Of a DNA stretch of 16,089 nucleotides, positions 15,404 through 16,089 are shown piece after piece. The translations under genes were made by a program, and so were the position numbers. Numbering within the stretch: the stretch's first letter is position 1; every line of letters starts with the position of its first letter. The DNA comes from an uncultured Rhodospirillaceae bacterium (lineage in GTDB: Bacteria > Pseudomonadota > Alphaproteobacteria > Thalassobaculales > Thalassobaculaceae): NCBI GenBank assembly GCA_937891725.1, contig CALAHL010000572.1, positions 1 to 16,089 of the forward strand. Direction: 5' to 3'. The notes below the pieces were generated by a model. The model saw only the letters and a program-made list of their open reading frames with translations, was not told the DNA's origin and ran no database searches.

Positions 15404-15443
15404 CACTCATGCAGGGCAGGTCCCAAACGACTGCGCATGAGTG
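15404..15443 (+). other. Stable hairpin in the imelysin mRNA leader
   Basis: CACTCATGC (15404-15412) pairs perfectly with GCATGAGTG (15435-15443), enclosing 22 bases; CAG/CTG pairing can continue the stem past a 2-base bulge. It lies between the predicted promoter and the start at 15487, about 44 bases before the start. It may affect translation or mRNA life. It matches no riboswitch class that I recognise. Confidence 0.4.
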
Positions 15444-15486
15444 ACCCGAAAAACGTCACTGACGGATCAACCAAAGAGGCTATCCG

Positions 15487-16089
15487 ATGAAGATCCTTAC
15501 CTATGCAGCGGGAATGGCTGCGGCGATTTCTATAGGTTTCATGCCGCTCCCGTCTCAAGCAGCGACGCCGACGGTTGAGTCCGTTCTGAAGACCTATGCG
15601 GACATCGCTGAAGCGACCTATGGAGATTCCCTGGCGACCGCCAAGGCCCTCCAAGGATCCATCGACGCCTTTCTGGCAGCACCCTCGGTCGGATCGCACC
15701 AGGCTGCCAAGCTGGCTTGGAAACTGGCACGCGTGCCCTATCAGCAATCCGAAGCCTTCCGCTTCGGAAATTCCATTGTCGACGAGTGGGAAGGCCGCGT
15801 GAACGCCTGGCCGCTCGATGAGGGTCTGATCGACTATGTCGACAGCGGCCGCTACGGCGAAACCAGTGATGAGAATGTCTATTTCACCGCCAAGATCATA
15901 GCGAATCCCTCGCTCGACCTCGGTGGTCGGACCTTGAAGACCCCTGAGATAACGATCGATCTGATTCGGGAGCTTCATGAGCTGGATGAGATCGAAGCCA
16001 ATGTGACCACCGGCTATCACGCGATCGAGTTTCTGCTCTGGGGTCAGGATCTCAACGGCAACGGCCTGGGCGCCGGTGCCCGCCCCTAC
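15487..16089 (+). CDS. Imelysin-family (M75-like) periplasmic protein, 3' end outside window
   Basis: The first 201 codons of an imelysin-family protein are visible; the reading frame is still open at the window edge. A signal peptide (KILTYAAGMAAAISIGFMPL) is probably cut after SQA (near 25). The mature helical part runs TVESVLKTYADIAEATYGDS onward, with ARVPYQQSEAFRFGNSIVDE (81-100) and VNAWPLDEGLIDYV (105-118), both typical of the family. The GxHxxE signature is seen as GYHAIE (176-181; H178 and E181), followed by FLLWGQDLNG. Members are periplasmic or membrane-linked, were named for an insulin-degrading protein of Pseudomonas, and are often iron-regulated (IrpA type); proteolysis is doubtful for many. 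ATG 15487 follows AAAGAGG at good spacing. The full protein would be expected at about 400-450 residues. Fur-like control is suggested upstream. Confidence 0.93.
   Translation, partial: MKILTYAAGMAAAISIGFMPLPSQAATPTVESVLKTYADIAEATYGDSLATAKALQGSIDAFLAAPSVGSHQAAKLAWKLARVPYQQSEAFRFGNSIVDEWEGRVNAWPLDEGLIDYVDSGRYGETSDENVYFTAKIIANPSLDLGGRTLKTPEITIDLIRELHELDEIEANVTTGYHAIEFLLWGQDLNGNGLGAGARPY

Larger units (their letters stand above)
15152..15486. other. Divergent intergenic control region, porin / imelysin
   Basis: This 335-base stretch has no gene on either strand that I can support. Its porin-proximal two-thirds is markedly more AT-rich than the surrounding genes. It holds a Fur-like palindrome inside a promoter (15310-15338), a weaker Fur-like site (15286-15300) and a structured leader toward the imelysin gene (15404-15443, plus the small palindrome CGTCA-C-TGACG at 15454-15464). 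No convincing promoter was found for the porin on the minus strand; TTGCAA (15332-15327) with TAGTAA 17 bases on is only a weak candidate. Confidence 0.6.

Noticed and set aside
15307..16020. 237-codon minus-strand open frame opposite the imelysin gene
   Set aside because: The plus-strand frame has a signal peptide, a Shine-Dalgarno sequence and the GxHxxE motif. The minus frame has none of these and crosses the promoter region.

Overview
The window is GC-rich, tightly packed, Gram-negative DNA. The F1-ATPase gene order (alpha-gamma-beta-epsilon with no F0 genes alongside), the protein sequences, and a phosphonate-type transporter with two permeases point to an alphaproteobacterium. The porin style loosely suggests a Rhodospirillales-like, perhaps marine, lineage. 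That placement rests on pattern recognition only; no search was run.

Layout. (1) 1-3672: the 3' end of atpA, then atpG, atpD and atpC, all on the + strand. The operon closes with a strong intrinsic terminator at 3719-3749. (2) 3754-7680: three overlapping or closely spaced + strand genes that match the E. coli ydbH-ynbE-ydbL module: a 1110-residue inner-membrane-anchored AsmA-like protein, a small lipoprotein, and a periplasmic DUF1318 protein. The module is thought to act in transport between the membranes and in outer-membrane lipid homeostasis. Its first ribosome binding site lies inside the 3' arm of the atp terminator. (3) 7732-9546: two single genes, a Tas-like aldo/keto reductase and a ThpR-type RNA 2',3'-cyclic phosphodiesterase. 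(4) 9547-9802: a locally AT-rich regulatory stretch. It holds a terminator-like hairpin with a T8 run, three tandem 11-bp units resembling a Pho box, and a 13-bp palindrome. (5) 9803-13980: phnC-phnD-phnE1-phnE2, a complete phosphonate/phosphate/phosphite ABC importer. The second permease carries an insert of about 200 residues outside the membrane core. (6) 14057-15151 (- strand): an outer-membrane porin, convergent with the phn operon across a shared hairpin. (7) 15152-15486: a divergent regulatory region with a Fur-like palindrome in the spacer of a sigma70-like promoter. (8) 15487-end: the start of an imelysin (M75-type) gene with its GxHxxE motif; the gene runs off the window.

The regions share an envelope and nutrient theme: energy generation, lipid traffic to the outer membrane, a probably phosphate-controlled importer, a porin, and a probably iron-controlled periplasmic protein. 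No tRNA, rRNA, CRISPR array, insertion sequence or prophage gene was recognised. No wholly new system was recognised. The least conventional items are the terminator/ribosome-binding-site overlap, the long PhnE2, and the two predicted operators.
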